Shown here: piece after piece, positions 1 to 9,850 of the stretch
How positions within the stretch are numbered: the first letter of the stretch is position 1
How the letters are laid out: each line of letters starts with the position of its first letter
DNA from: Flavobacterium luteum
Lineage (GTDB): Bacteria; Bacteroidota; Bacteroidia; Flavobacteriales; Flavobacteriaceae
Length of the DNA stretch: 64,000 nt
Direction of reading: 5' to 3'
Assembly (NCBI RefSeq): GCF_008806775.1
Contig: NZ_WAEM01000002.1
Coordinates: 496,001 to 560,000 of the forward strand
Notes under the pieces: model-generated
Seen by the model: only the letters and a program-made list of their open reading frames with translations
Databases searched by the model: none
What the model was told of the DNA's origin: nothing
Translations under genes and position numbers: made by a program

Positions 1-317
1 CAAAAGATGTTTTTTTGAATATTACTGGAGGTATCTCCATAGATGACCCAGCAATTGACTTGGCTGTTGTTGCCGCTATTTTATCCTCAAATGAAGATAT
101 TCCAATAGGAGAAGGGTATTGTTTTGCCGGCGAAGTTGGACTTTCTGGTGAAATCCGTCCTATAAATCGTGTCGACCAGCGCATTCAAGAAGCAGAAAAA
201 TTAGGGTTTTCGACCATTTTTGTATCTAAGTACAATAAGATTTCTTTAAAAAATACGTTTATAAAAATTAGATTGGTTTCTAAAATTGAAGATGTAGCAA
301 GTGAATTGTTTGGGTAA
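1..317 (+). CDS. radA: DNA repair protein RadA, C-terminal fragment (5' end outside window)
   Basis: This is the tail of RadA/Sms, a RecA-like ATPase that processes recombination intermediates (branch migration). The reading frame is open to the left edge (codons in frame from base 3), so the TTG at base 15 is not a real start. The visible part is the Lon-protease-like C-terminal domain: the core ITGGISIDDPAIDLAVV followed by FAGEVGLSGEIRPI and the helix RIQEAEKLGF are characteristic of RadA. The zinc finger and Walker motifs lie outside the window. A Lon protease fragment is the alternative, but the GEVGLSGEIRPI spacing and the short tail fit RadA better. Confidence 0.9.
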   Translation, partial: KDVFLNITGGISIDDPAIDLAVVAAILSSNEDIPIGEGYCFAGEVGLSGEIRPINRVDQRIQEAEKLGFSTIFVSKYNKISLKNTFIKIRLVSKIEDVASELFG

Positions 318-346
318 ATTTTAATTATTGGATTACAAAACTATAA

Positions 347-2302
347 ATGAGAACTAAAAAACAAAAAATATTCCTAATCGCTAAAATCATTAGTGTCCTT
401 TTTGTTTTCATTATTATTGCGCTTTTTGTATTTCGTGATGCACTGTTGCAAAAAACAATAGTCCAAATATCTCATAAGATGGAAAGTGATTACGATAGTA
501 ATTTTTCAATCAGGAAAGCACATTTTGAAGGCATTACAGGAGTTGAAATGGAAGATGTTTTATTGGTTCCAAAAAAAGCAGATACACTTTTCCGAATAGA
601 AACTCTTAAAACAAAAATCAATTTTTGGCATTTACTCACAGGAACGATTCAAATTGAAAAATTAGAAGCAAAAAACGGATTTGTTCAATTAGTAAAAAAC
701 AAAAAAGGTCGCAATTTTGATGCTTTTTTACCCAAAAAGAAAGACACTGTTGATACAGGCGAAAAAACTAATTATGCTAGATTGGTCTATAAAATTCTAA
801 ACAGAACTTTAAATTTAGTACCAACCGACATGCATTTAGAGAATCTTACTTTGCGCATGGATGACATGGGCAAAAAAGCCACATTGAGTTTAAAAAAACT
901 TCAACTGGTAGATAAGCAACTCGAAAGTACAATTAGAGTTCAAACCAATACTTTTATTCAAAACTGGAGCATAAAAGGGTTCGCCGATCCTAGGAACAAA
1001 CAAACCGATATTCGTTTCTTTAATGTAGATACCGGGAAAATAAAAGTCCCGTATTTTGATGAACGATTCAACATCAAATCCAGCTTCGATTCTATTCGAT
1101 TGAATGTCAGCAAGATTGATATGGATAGTGGAGAATTGCATGTAGATGGTTTTACAACTATTACTAATTTTACGATTAATCATCCTAAAATTGCTAGTAA
1201 AGATGTTGTGATTAAAAACGCTCGATTTGATTACCAATTCCTATTTGGTGAAAATTTTATTGCCATAGATAGTAATTCCACAGCACAATTAAACGCATTA
1301 AAATTCAAACCCTATGTTTCTTATAACAACGAAACCGATAAAATTTATACCTTAAAAATTGCCATTCCTAAAATGAAAGCTCAAGATTTTATCTCTTCAT
1401 TGCCCGAAGGATTATTTACTCATTTTTATGGCATGGAAGCAGCTGGAACCTTCGATTATAAGTTGGATTTTATGTTTAATAAAAACAAACCAAATGCTAT
1501 AGTTTTTGACAGTAAATTGAATAAAGAAAATTTAAAAATCACAAAATATGGCGAAGCTAATTTGAACAAACTTAACGGAGAATTCATTTATCGCGCCATC
1601 ATTAAAAACGTTTTACAAAGACCTATATTAGTAGGTCAAGCCAATCCAAACTATACACCATTAAATGCAATTTCTCCCTATTTAAGAAAATCAGTACTCA
1701 CCACCGAAGATCCATCTTTCTTTTCGCATAAAGGATTTATTACGGAAGCATTCAGACAATCGATTGCGAAAAACATTCGAACCAAGAAATTTTCTAGAGG
1801 AGGCAGTACCATTAGTATGCAGCTGATAAAAAATGCCTTTTTAACTCGTGAAAAAACATTATCTCGAAAACTGGAAGAAATTTTACTCGTTTATATTCTT
1901 GAAAACAATAGAATTGTAAGTAAAGAGCGCATGCTAGAAGTGTATTTTAATATTATTGAATGGGGACCAAATGTATATGGAATTGGTGAAGCTTCTCAGT
2001 TTTATTTCGAAAAAAGCCCAGACCAATTAACCCTAAATGAGTGTTTGTTTTTAGCCAATATTATTCCGAGTCCTCGAAATTTTATGTATCAATTTAATTC
2101 AGAAGGAAACTTAAAATCGTTTGCTGTTAACAAGGAAAAATATCTAAAAAATATCATGATGCGACGCGGAATAATTATTCCTGATGACACAATCAATCAA
2201 ATGCCTATATATGTTTCGGGACGTGCTAATTCGTTTATAAAAACCGAAATAAAAGATACCATACAAATTGATTCTACTTCTATTGAGGAATTTTCTTTCT
2301 AA
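347..2302 (+). CDS. Membrane-anchored GT51 peptidoglycan transglycosylase with AsmA-like N-terminal region
   Basis: This 651-residue protein probably polymerises lipid II glycan strands at the outer face of the inner membrane. One membrane segment lies near residues 9-30. Residues 45-400 resemble AsmA-like beta-rich scaffolds rather than an enzyme. The GT51 domain occupies about 440-610 and shows the family motifs: EDPSFFSHKG with the catalytic Glu (about 454), GGSTISMQLIKN (about 484), RKLEE (about 506) and the YFNIIEWG segment (about 531). No SxxK transpeptidase domain follows, so it is monofunctional. It starts 29 bp after radA and is followed 18 bp later by the DUF4139 gene, suggesting cotranscription. 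Confidence 0.85.
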   Translation: MRTKKQKIFLIAKIISVLFVFIIIALFVFRDALLQKTIVQISHKMESDYDSNFSIRKAHFEGITGVEMEDVLLVPKKADTLFRIETLKTKINFWHLLTGTIQIEKLEAKNGFVQLVKNKKGRNFDAFLPKKKDTVDTGEKTNYARLVYKILNRTLNLVPTDMHLENLTLRMDDMGKKATLSLKKLQLVDKQLESTIRVQTNTFIQNWSIKGFADPRNKQTDIRFFNVDTGKIKVPYFDERFNIKSSFDSIRLNVSKIDMDSGELHVDGFTTITNFTINHPKIASKDVVIKNARFDYQFLFGENFIAIDSNSTAQLNALKFKPYVSYNNETDKIYTLKIAIPKMKAQDFISSLPEGLFTHFYGMEAAGTFDYKLDFMFNKNKPNAIVFDSKLNKENLKITKYGEANLNKLNGEFIYRAIIKNVLQRPILVGQANPNYTPLNAISPYLRKSVLTTEDPSFFSHKGFITEAFRQSIAKNIRTKKFSRGGSTISMQLIKNAFLTREKTLSRKLEEILLVYILENNRIVSKERMLEVYFNIIEWGPNVYGIGEASQFYFEKSPDQLTLNECLFLANIIPSPRNFMYQFNSEGNLKSFAVNKEKYLKNIMMRRGIIIPDDTINQMPIYVSGRANSFIKTEIKDTIQIDSTSIEEFSF

Positions 2303-2320
2303 TTTTTAAAAAACTGACTC

Positions 2321-3940
2321 ATGAAAACAACCGCTTTTTCATTACTTGTAATGCTTTTTATTTCGAATATTGTTTTTTCACAAAAATCAATTTTTACGAC
2401 GGCTAAAGTAAAAGCAGCAACGGTTTATTTTAATTCTGTTGAACTTTCACAATCTACATCAGTATTGTTACCAAAAGGAACTAGCGAAATTGTAGTGAAA
2501 AATGTAGCCGATTATTTGAATGAAAACACCATTCAAATTGGTGCTCCATCAAACATAACAGTACTTTCGGTTCAATTTACCAATAATTACATTTCAGAAT
2601 ATGAATTAAACGAAAACAATCCAGCCATAAAAAAAGTACGTGACAGTATTAATTTGGTAAAAAAGGAAATACAAAGAGTAGAAAACGCAAGAGACTCTGA
2701 AGCTAAAGCCATTGAATTATTAGATAAAAATCAGCAAATTTCTGGTCTGAATTCTGGGTTGAATGTAACTGAATTAATGAAAATGGTTGATTACTATAAA
2801 CCCAAACGAACCGAGGTAAGTAATACTTATGACACTTTAGACGAGAAGGCAATTAAACTTAATGAGCTGTTGGCTAAATTAAATGCTAGACTTGAGATTA
2901 ATACTAAAAACGAAGAAAAAACATCAAAAGGAAAATTAATTCTTCAGGTTATGAATGAATTGGCAGGACCAGTAGATTTAGATATAAATTACATCTCTGA
3001 CTATGCCTCATGGAGTCCGTTTTATGATTTGCGTGCCAACAGCATTTTAGAACCCATGAACATGATGTATAAAGCACAAGTAGTTCAGAATACTGGAATT
3101 GATTGGAAAAAAGTAAAATTAACATTGTCTAGTGGCAATCCGAATCAAAACAATCAAGTGCCAATTTTAAATGCGTGGTGGTTACAATACAGTTTTCAAA
3201 ATCAATATGAATACAAGCAAAAAAGTGTTATGAATCAGATTCAAGGTAATGCTCCTCGAACTGCTTTAGCTGTTGATGCTGTAAATGCTGATGTTTCTTC
3301 TGTTTCCAACTACACAACAATTTCAGAGAACCAACTTAATATTTCTTTCGATATTGATATTCCTTATGATATTTTATCAAACGGAAAAGCGCATAGTGTA
3401 GCCTTAAAAGAAATAAAATTGCCTGCAACCTACAAATATTATGCTGCGCCAAGAGTCGAAAAAGAAGCCTTTTTATTAGCCGAAATAAAAGACTATTCTA
3501 AATACAATTTACTTCAAGGTGAAGCCAATATTATATTTGAAGGTCTGTATGTAGGAAAAACGTTTATCAATCCTAATCAAACTTCTGACACTCTGAATTT
3601 AAGCATGGGAAGAGACAAGAAAATTTCCATTAAACGCGAGAAAGTAGTCGATAAATCAGGAACCAAATTTCTATCTTCAAAAAAAGAACAAACTTTTACC
3701 TATGATATTACAGTTAGAAACAACAAAAAAGAAGCGGTTCAAATGTTCTTAAAAGACCAATATCCTTTAAGCCCTGATAAAGAAATTGAAATAGAATTGC
3801 AAGAAAGTAGTTCGGCTAAAATAAATTCTGAAACAGGGATTTTAACTTGGGATTTAGATTTAAAACCCAATGAAACTAAAAAAATACGACTGAGTTACAA
3901 AGTTAAATATCCAAAAGACAAAAGCATAGGAAACTTATAA
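2321..3940 (+). CDS. DUF4139 domain-containing (MuiA-like) exported protein
   Basis: 539 residues. A signal peptide covers about residues 1-21 and ends in VFSQ. A DUF4140-like N-terminal beta domain (about 27-120) is followed by a charged coiled-coil region (about 120-200) and a DUF4139 beta domain (about 205-539) with the segment DYASWSPFYDLRANS typical of the family. Relatives are annotated as mucoidy inhibitor A homologues, but the biochemical function is unknown. No lipobox and no T9SS C-terminal domain are visible, so a periplasmic location is most likely. It lies 18 bp downstream of the GT51 gene. Confidence 0.8.
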   Translation: MKTTAFSLLVMLFISNIVFSQKSIFTTAKVKAATVYFNSVELSQSTSVLLPKGTSEIVVKNVADYLNENTIQIGAPSNITVLSVQFTNNYISEYELNENNPAIKKVRDSINLVKKEIQRVENARDSEAKAIELLDKNQQISGLNSGLNVTELMKMVDYYKPKRTEVSNTYDTLDEKAIKLNELLAKLNARLEINTKNEEKTSKGKLILQVMNELAGPVDLDINYISDYASWSPFYDLRANSILEPMNMMYKAQVVQNTGIDWKKVKLTLSSGNPNQNNQVPILNAWWLQYSFQNQYEYKQKSVMNQIQGNAPRTALAVDAVNADVSSVSNYTTISENQLNISFDIDIPYDILSNGKAHSVALKEIKLPATYKYYAAPRVEKEAFLLAEIKDYSKYNLLQGEANIIFEGLYVGKTFINPNQTSDTLNLSMGRDKKISIKREKVVDKSGTKFLSSKKEQTFTYDITVRNNKKEAVQMFLKDQYPLSPDKEIEIELQESSSAKINSETGILTWDLDLKPNETKKIRLSYKVKYPKDKSIGNL

Positions 3941-4012
3941 AGTATTATAATTTAGTTATTTACATTTATTTAAAATTTATTTTATACCTTTATGTGTATG
4001 AATCATAGAGTT

Positions 4013-5376
4013 ATGAAAACTATTTTTATATTTTTAATTTCTATCTTCTCTTTTTTTACGTATTCACAAAATATAGGTCTAACTTCTTTTGCAACGGGTT
4101 TTATTAGCCCAGTTGAAATTGCCCATCCTAATAATGACTCTCGATTATTTATTGTAGAACAAGGAGGTAAAATAAAGATTGTAAACCCAAACGGAATTAC
4201 TAATGCTACTCCTTTTCTAACACTAACTAATGCAACTATATCTACAGGCGGAGAAAGAGGATTGTTAGGATTAACTTTTCATCCTAACTATGATACTAAC
4301 GGCTTTTTTTCGTGAATTATACCAATACATCGGGTCATACCGTAATTGCTAGATATAGTGTTTCTGCTGATTCAAATGTTGCAGATGTTTCTAGCTCAAG
4401 TATCATATTAACAGTAAATCAGCCCTTTAACAACCACAATGGTGGCAGCATAAAGTTTGGTCCAGATGGTTTTTTGTATATAGGAATGGGAGATGGTGGA
4501 AGTTCAGGTGATCCTGGAAATAGATCGCAAAATCCGAATGAATTATTAGGAAAAATGCTCCGAATAGATGTCGACTCCACTTTGCCGTATGGAATTCCAT
4601 CTACCAATCCTTATGCTGGAGATCTGACTTTTCGGAAGGAGATTTGGGCTGTCGGTTTACGAAATCCTTGGAAATTTTCATTCGACAAAACAAATGGAGA
4701 TTTGTGGATTGCAGATGTGGGTCAAAAACAAATTGAGGAAATAAATAAAGTGAACTCAACTATTGCAGGTTTAAATTATGGTTGGAATTGTTTTGAAGGA
4801 AATTCAGTATATTCCGGTTGTTCAGCTCTACCGATAAACTACACTTTTCCTATTGCTCAATATGACCATACTTTAGGTTGTTCTATAACTGGCGGTTACG
4901 TTTATAACGGTTCTAAATTTTCTAATTTTAAAGGAAAATATTTCTTTGCCGATTATTGCAGCAACAAGATAGGACTATTGAATTCTGATGCCGTGATTAA
5001 ATGGACTCAAGCATTTGCGGGTGCAAATTTCAGTACTTTTGGCGAAGACAGTGATGGAGAACTATATGTAGCAAGTTTAAGTGCTGGCACAATCTATAAA
5101 ATAGAAGATACCTCTCTTGCAATTAATTTATTTGATAAAAATGATATAGAACTATATCCAAACCCTGCAAATAAAGAGTTTTATATAAAAACAAATTCAA
5201 TTCAATTTCCTTCAATGTTAAAAATAACTAATGTTTTAGGAAAAGTGGTTTTGAATATTACATTACAAAATAATTCAAAAACAATAAACACCGATTCTCT
5301 TCAAAAAGGAATGTATATTGTAACTATAAAAGAAAACTCAGGAATAAAACACAATGCTAAATTGCTAATTAACTAA
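4013..5376 (+). pseudogene. PQQ-dependent sugar dehydrogenase (GSDH family) with T9SS domain, frameshifted
   Basis: A secreted glucose/sorbosone dehydrogenase-type beta-propeller split by a -1 shift. The first part (4013-4315) has signal peptide MKTIFIFLISIFSFFTYSQ, then EQGGKIKIVNPNG and RGLLGLTFHPNYDTNG, and stops at TGA 4313. The rest continues in the next frame from about 4312 with NHNGGSIKFGPDGFLYIG, GDGGSSGDPGNRSQNP and GLRNPWKFSFD, ending in a T9SS domain with ELYPNPANKEF. The break is at a run of seven T (4304-4310). One extra T restores GFFFVNYT and a 454-residue protein. It is either a real inactivation or a homopolymer sequencing error. The start at 4013 is preferred over the ATG at 3992 because it begins the signal peptide. 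Confidence 0.85.
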
Positions 5377-5383
5377 GTTTTTT

Positions 5384-6433
5384 TTATGGTGCTGGATCAG
5401 GAATTGTATTATGAATAGCATTTATATCACTTATTATTTCATTAGAAAGCGTAACATCAATCGAATTAATGTTTTCTTCTAATTGTTCTAAATTAGTGGC
5501 TCCAATAATATTACTTGTTACAAAAAGCTGTTGGTTTACAAATGCTAAAGCCATTTGAGTTAATGATAAACCATTTTTATGAGCAACTTCTTGGTAAAGC
5601 TTAGTTGCCTGTGCACATTGAACACTATTGTATCTTGAAAATTGTGGAAACAAAGTAATCCTAGCTTTTGGATGGCTTTCACCCGTTAAGAATTTACCTG
5701 ATAATACTCCAAAAGCTAACGGAGAATAAGCCAGTAAACCAACATTTTCTCGCATACAAACTTCAGAAGAGCCATTTTCAAACAATCGGCTCAACAATGA
5801 ATACGGATTTTGAATGGTTTTTATTCTCGGCAAATTGTGGTATTTACTTTCTTCTAAATACCGCATGATTCCCCAAGGTGTCTCGTTTGAAATACCGATA
5901 TGATTTATTTTTCCTTGTTTTATAAAACCTTCTAATGTTTCTAAAACATTGTGAATATTATCTTCCCACCCATCATCTTGTACTTTAAAAACACGTTGTC
6001 CGAAAAAATTAGTTTTTCGTTCCGGCCAATGCAATTGATACAAATCGATATACTCTGTTTGCAAACGCGTTAAGCTTTTTTCTATAGATAAGGCAATACT
6101 TGCCGGAGAAAAATCCATGTTTTCTCTAATGTATGCTAGACCTGGATTAGGACCAGCGATTTTAGAAGCCAAGATTACTTTATCTCTATTTCCAGATTTT
6201 TTAAACCACGTACCTATTATTTTCTCTGTACTACCATAGGTTTCTTTTCTTCCAGGTACCGAATACATTTCGGCAGTATCAAAAAAATTAATGCCTTTTT
6301 CTAAAGCAAAATCCATTTGAGCATGTCCTTCGGCTTCGGTATTTTGTTCGCCAAAAGTCATGGTTCCTAAGCAAATTTTACTTACTTCTATATTCGTATT
6401 GGGTAGGGTTGTGTATATCATTTTGTTTTGCAA
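5384..6433 (-). CDS. tas: Tas-like NADP(H)-dependent aldo/keto reductase
   Basis: 349 residues, a cytoplasmic TIM-barrel oxidoreductase. The sequence follows E. coli Tas closely in my recollection: GLGTMTFGEQN-like start (here CLGTMTFGEQNTEAEGHAQ), FDTAEMYSVPGRKETYG, LHWPER, IQNPYSLLSRLFE and a C-terminus ending in PAP. The AKR tetrad is visible as Asp and Tyr in FDTAEMY, Lys in ILASKIAG and His in YQLHWPE. The physiological substrate is not defined. Two starts are possible, at 6433 and 6421; the second (MIYTTLP) matches the family N-terminus better. It is convergent with the sugar dehydrogenase, only 7 bp away. Confidence 0.9.
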   Translation of the reverse strand: MQNKMIYTTLPNTNIEVSKICLGTMTFGEQNTEAEGHAQMDFALEKGINFFDTAEMYSVPGRKETYGSTEKIIGTWFKKSGNRDKVILASKIAGPNPGLAYIRENMDFSPASIALSIEKSLTRLQTEYIDLYQLHWPERKTNFFGQRVFKVQDDGWEDNIHNVLETLEGFIKQGKINHIGISNETPWGIMRYLEESKYHNLPRIKTIQNPYSLLSRLFENGSSEVCMRENVGLLAYSPLAFGVLSGKFLTGESHPKARITLFPQFSRYNSVQCAQATKLYQEVAHKNGLSLTQMALAFVNQQLFVTSNIIGATNLEQLEENINSIDVTLSNEIISDINAIHNTIPDPAP

Positions 6434-6561
6434 TTAAATTTAGAACAGCAAATATAAAATTAAGTTAGAGGTTGTGTTTTTAGTTAACACTTTTTTTAGA
6501 GAAAAGAATTAAACTGATCCTTTTTTAAAAGAGTTTCATTCTATAGATTTTCTATTAATAT

Positions 6562-6597
6562 AAAAAGGTTTGACTGTTATGATCAAACCCTTTTTTT
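6562..6597. terminator. Bidirectional Rho-independent terminator candidate
   Basis: A-run, GGTTTGA, 9-base loop, TCAAACC, then T-run (6591-6597). The perfect 7-bp stem flanked by A and T runs can terminate in either direction. It lies downstream of the WQKCYGG-repeat operon, which reads leftwards and ends at 6687. Confidence 0.7.
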
Positions 6598-6686
6598 AAT
6601 CTATTATCATGTAGTAATGGTTTTAAAGCTAAATACATTTCTTTCAAAAGAATATTCTGTCACTCCTAATACCTTACATAGAATTT

Positions 6687-8216
6687 TTACTCTTTTATAA
6701 TTTTCTTAGTAAATCGTTTTCCGTCTGATACAATATCTAACAAATAAATACCAGCACTTAATGAACTAACATCAATGTCTTTGCTAGTAACATTCATTAA
6801 CGTTTTACCTGTTAAATCCATTATTTTTCCTGAAAATTCTTTTTCGATATCAATATGTAAAATATTTTGCATAGGGTTTGGATAATATTTAATGTCCTTA
6901 TTTGCAAAATTTTCTGTAGAAAGATTTTCTGCTGTTAGTTTAATGAGAAACCCATCTGAAGTAGTTGCATCATGATTCCCAGAAATGTCACCATTATTAG
7001 AGTAGGTTCCACCACCTACCACCATATAGGTTCCGTCAGTTAATTGAAAAATAACACCGCCATCGTTACCAGTGCCCCCAAAACATTTTTGCCACTGAAT
7101 GACACCTGTTGCGCTAAATTTAATTGTCCAAGCGTCATAACCTCCATGATTACCAGATACATTACCATCATTTGAATTAGTTCCAACAGACATAACCATC
7201 CCACCATCTAGGGTTTTAAGAATATAACCTCCTCCTTCACCGCCAGAGCCTCCATAGCAATTTTGTCCTAAAATTGTACCCGAAGCATCTAATTTTACAA
7301 GCCAACAATCCGAATTTCCGTGGTTACCAGACACATCACCATCATTAGACTCCGTTTGACTTGAAAAAATATAGCCTCCATCATTTGTTGCTACTAAGGC
7401 GTGCAAACCATCTTCAGCCCCAGAACCTCCATAACATTTTTGCCATTGAATGGTGCCTGTTTGATTCATTTTAGCAACCACAATATCAACAAAACCACCA
7501 TGAAATCCTGGAAAACTAGCCAACTGTGTAAATCCAGCTACAACATAACCTCCATCTGAATTTTGCAAAATTCTAGAAAATCTACTATTTTCGCTGTCTG
7601 TATCATAAACCTTTTGCCATTGAATTACTCCTAAATCATTGATTTTAATAACCCAAGCGCCAGCAGATGTATTTCCGAGCACATCAGCATTGTTGATTGA
7701 TGTTGTATATCCAACTCCAATGTAGCCCCCGTCTGAAGTTTGAATAATATTCTCTAAATAATCAGAACCATCACCACCGTAACATTTTTGCCATTGTATA
7801 GTTCCGATTGCATTTATTTTAATAACCCATAAATCAATCACCCCATGATTTCTAGATACATCTCCATTATTAGAAAATGTGTCACCAACAATTAAATACC
7901 CCCCATCAGCAGTTTGAATTAGGCTAGTAATATGTTCAATATCACTTCCTCCATAGCATTTTTGCCACTGCACAATTCCTGTCGCGTTTATTTTCATTAA
8001 TGATATATCCAAATTCCCATGATTTCCAGAAATATCACCATCATTTGAACTTGTCTGTAGTCCTATCATATATCCTCCATCAGGAGTACTTAATGAAAAC
8101 GCATCTATATAATCATCGCTAGTACCGCCATAACATTTTTGCCATATAGCAGTTGGCGCTTGTGCATTTGTAGATTGGATTACAAAAAGGGTAAGTAGTA
8201 GTAAAAGGTTTTTCAT
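6687..8216 (-). CDS. Secreted seven-repeat (probable beta-propeller) protein with T9SS domain, copy 2
   Basis: 509 residues with signal peptide MKNLLLLLTLFVIQSTNAQ. Seven repeats of about 50-55 residues each open with WQKCYGGSG..D, continue with TxDGGYIxxG and SNDGDVSGNHG, and close with a DxWxxKxxxxG strand. Seven such repeats suggest a seven-bladed propeller; this is inferred from repeat count and not demonstrated. The C-terminus is a T9SS type A sorting domain (KYYPNPMQNILHIDIEKEF to KKIIKE), predicting outer-membrane export and surface attachment or release. Function is unknown. The start lies 2 bp after the stop of its upstream paralogue, so the pair is an operon and probably a tandem duplication. 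Confidence 0.85.
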   Translation of the reverse strand: MKNLLLLLTLFVIQSTNAQAPTAIWQKCYGGTSDDYIDAFSLSTPDGGYMIGLQTSSNDGDISGNHGNLDISLMKINATGIVQWQKCYGGSDIEHITSLIQTADGGYLIVGDTFSNNGDVSRNHGVIDLWVIKINAIGTIQWQKCYGGDGSDYLENIIQTSDGGYIGVGYTTSINNADVLGNTSAGAWVIKINDLGVIQWQKVYDTDSENSRFSRILQNSDGGYVVAGFTQLASFPGFHGGFVDIVVAKMNQTGTIQWQKCYGGSGAEDGLHALVATNDGGYIFSSQTESNDGDVSGNHGNSDCWLVKLDASGTILGQNCYGGSGGEGGGYILKTLDGGMVMSVGTNSNDGNVSGNHGGYDAWTIKFSATGVIQWQKCFGGTGNDGGVIFQLTDGTYMVVGGGTYSNNGDISGNHDATTSDGFLIKLTAENLSTENFANKDIKYYPNPMQNILHIDIEKEFSGKIMDLTGKTLMNVTSKDIDVSSLSAGIYLLDIVSDGKRFTKKIIKE

Positions 8217-8218
8217 GA

Positions 8219-9730
8219 TTATTGTTTTATAATTTTTTGAGTATACTGTTTTGCATCTGAAACAATATCTAACAAATAAATTCCAGCACTTAATGAACTA
8301 ACATCAATGTCTTTAGTATTAATTGTCATTAACGTTTTACCTGTTAAATCCGTTATTTTTCCAGAAAATTCTTTTTCGATATCAATATGCAAAACATCTT
8401 TCATTGGATTGGGATACGTTGTAATGGTATTGAATGAGAAATTTTCATTATCAAGATTAGCTGCTGTTAGTTTGATAAGAAACATATCAGATGTTGCATT
8501 AGTGAGATTTGCAAAAGCATCTCCATAATTAGAATTTGTTCGTCCAGCAGCAAAATAAGTTCCATCTGCCAATTGCAATAGTCCACCAAACTCATCACCC
8601 GTGCCTCCATAACATTTTTGCCACTCTATTATATTTGTAGCACTAAATTTTATTGCAAACACATCGCCTCCTCCATTATTCCCTGTAATATTACCATCAT
8701 TTGAAGTTGACCATCCAAAAATTAAATACCCACCATCAATAGTTTGTTGAGTAGCACCATATTCGTCTCCACTACCCCCATAACAATTTTGACCTAATAT
8801 AACGCCAGTAGCACTAATTTTAAAAACCCATATATCAAAGTTTCCGTGATTTCCATATACATCTCCATCATTAGAATCTGAAATAGCATTAATCATATAT
8901 CCACCATCATTTGTCAAGATGACATTTAAACCACGGTCATTGTTAGAACCACCATAAGAATTTTGCCACTGAATATTACCTCCTTGATTAACTTTAATTA
9001 TTATAACATCATCATTATAATTAGCTAAAGACGAATTTTCTAAATCTCCACATAAAACATAACCTCCGTCTGCTGTTTGCAAAATACTTTGAATAACTTT
9101 GCAATCGTTATTATAAACCTTTTGCCATTGAATGACCCCTAAGTTATTTATTTTAATAACCCATCCGCCAGAATTTGTATTTCCTATTACATCTCCATTA
9201 TTAATTGAATCAGCATGACCGCAAGCTATATAACCACCATCTGAAGTTGGAATTATAGTAGATAGGGTTTCATAATAATCGCCCCCTAGACATTTTTGCC
9301 ATAATATTGTACCGACAGCATCTATTTTAACAACCCAAGCATCATTTAACAAACTATGATTACCTGATACATCACCATCATTAGAATCTGTGTAACCAGC
9401 AAGTAAATAACCCCCATCAGCGGTTGGTATAATTGAACTAATTTCATCATTTCCTGAACCACCATAACACCTTTGCCATTGAACGGTTCCTACATTATTT
9501 GTTTTTATGATCCACGCGTCGTTTTCGCCACCATGGTTTCCTATTACGATTCCGTTGTTTGAGTTTGTTCTAGAAAGAAGTATAAATCCTCCATCTGAAG
9601 TCGCAATTGGGAGACCTGAAAGGGTTTCATCATTAGACCCTCCGTAACATTTTTGCCATATAGCAGTTGGAGCTTGAGCATTTGTGAATTGAATTGCTGT
9701 AAGAGCAAGTAGTATTAAAAGTTTTTTCAT
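8219..9730 (-). CDS. Secreted seven-repeat (probable beta-propeller) protein with T9SS domain, copy 1
   Basis: 503 residues, first gene of the two-gene operon. Signal peptide MKKLLILLALTAIQFTNAQ is followed by seven repeats opening with WQKCYGG or variants (WQRCYGG, WQKCLGG, WQKVYNN, WQNSYGG, GQNCYGG, WQKCYGG) in the same order as in the neighbour: blade 4 is degenerate (WQKVY) and blade 6 has GQNCYGG in both. That shared order shows duplication of a whole gene. The T9SS domain (TTYPNPMKDVLHIDIEKEF) is almost identical to that of the neighbour, while the propellers have diverged. Function is unknown. Confidence 0.85.
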   Translation of the reverse strand: MKKLLILLALTAIQFTNAQAPTAIWQKCYGGSNDETLSGLPIATSDGGFILLSRTNSNNGIVIGNHGGENDAWIIKTNNVGTVQWQRCYGGSGNDEISSIIPTADGGYLLAGYTDSNDGDVSGNHSLLNDAWVVKIDAVGTILWQKCLGGDYYETLSTIIPTSDGGYIACGHADSINNGDVIGNTNSGGWVIKINNLGVIQWQKVYNNDCKVIQSILQTADGGYVLCGDLENSSLANYNDDVIIIKVNQGGNIQWQNSYGGSNNDRGLNVILTNDGGYMINAISDSNDGDVYGNHGNFDIWVFKISATGVILGQNCYGGSGDEYGATQQTIDGGYLIFGWSTSNDGNITGNNGGGDVFAIKFSATNIIEWQKCYGGTGDEFGGLLQLADGTYFAAGRTNSNYGDAFANLTNATSDMFLIKLTAANLDNENFSFNTITTYPNPMKDVLHIDIEKEFSGKITDLTGKTLMTINTKDIDVSSLSAGIYLLDIVSDAKQYTQKIIKQ

Positions 9731-9755
9731 GTTTTTTTATTTCTAAATATTTTCC

Positions 9756-9763
9756 CAAAAATA
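9756..9763 (-). promoter_or_regulatory. Candidate -7 element for the seven-repeat operon
   Basis: On the minus strand this reads TATTTTTG, an exact match to the Bacteroidota TAnnTTTG -7 consensus, about 26 bases upstream of the ATG at 9730. No TTG sits at the ideal -33 spacing, so support is moderate. Confidence 0.45.
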
Positions 9764-9789
9764 TCTCAAAAACAAACCCACTACTTAAA

Positions 9790-9808
9790 GCAAATAAAGG
9801 CAAATAAA
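9790..9808. repeat. 10-bp-spaced direct repeat between divergent genes
   Basis: GCAAATAAA occurs at 9790-9798 and 9800-9808, spaced one helical turn apart, in the 120-bp region between the divergent 9730 and 9851 genes. It could be an operator, but short AT-rich repeats also arise by chance. Confidence 0.35.
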
Positions 9809-9850
9809 ACAGTTGGTTGTTATTTCGGTAAATGTAACTATTTTCGTGTT

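Noticed and set aside
6687-9730. Regular DNA-level repeats of about 155-165 bp as a satellite or CRISPR
   Set aside because: They are coding: each corresponds to one WQKCYGG-type protein repeat, with codon-level divergence.
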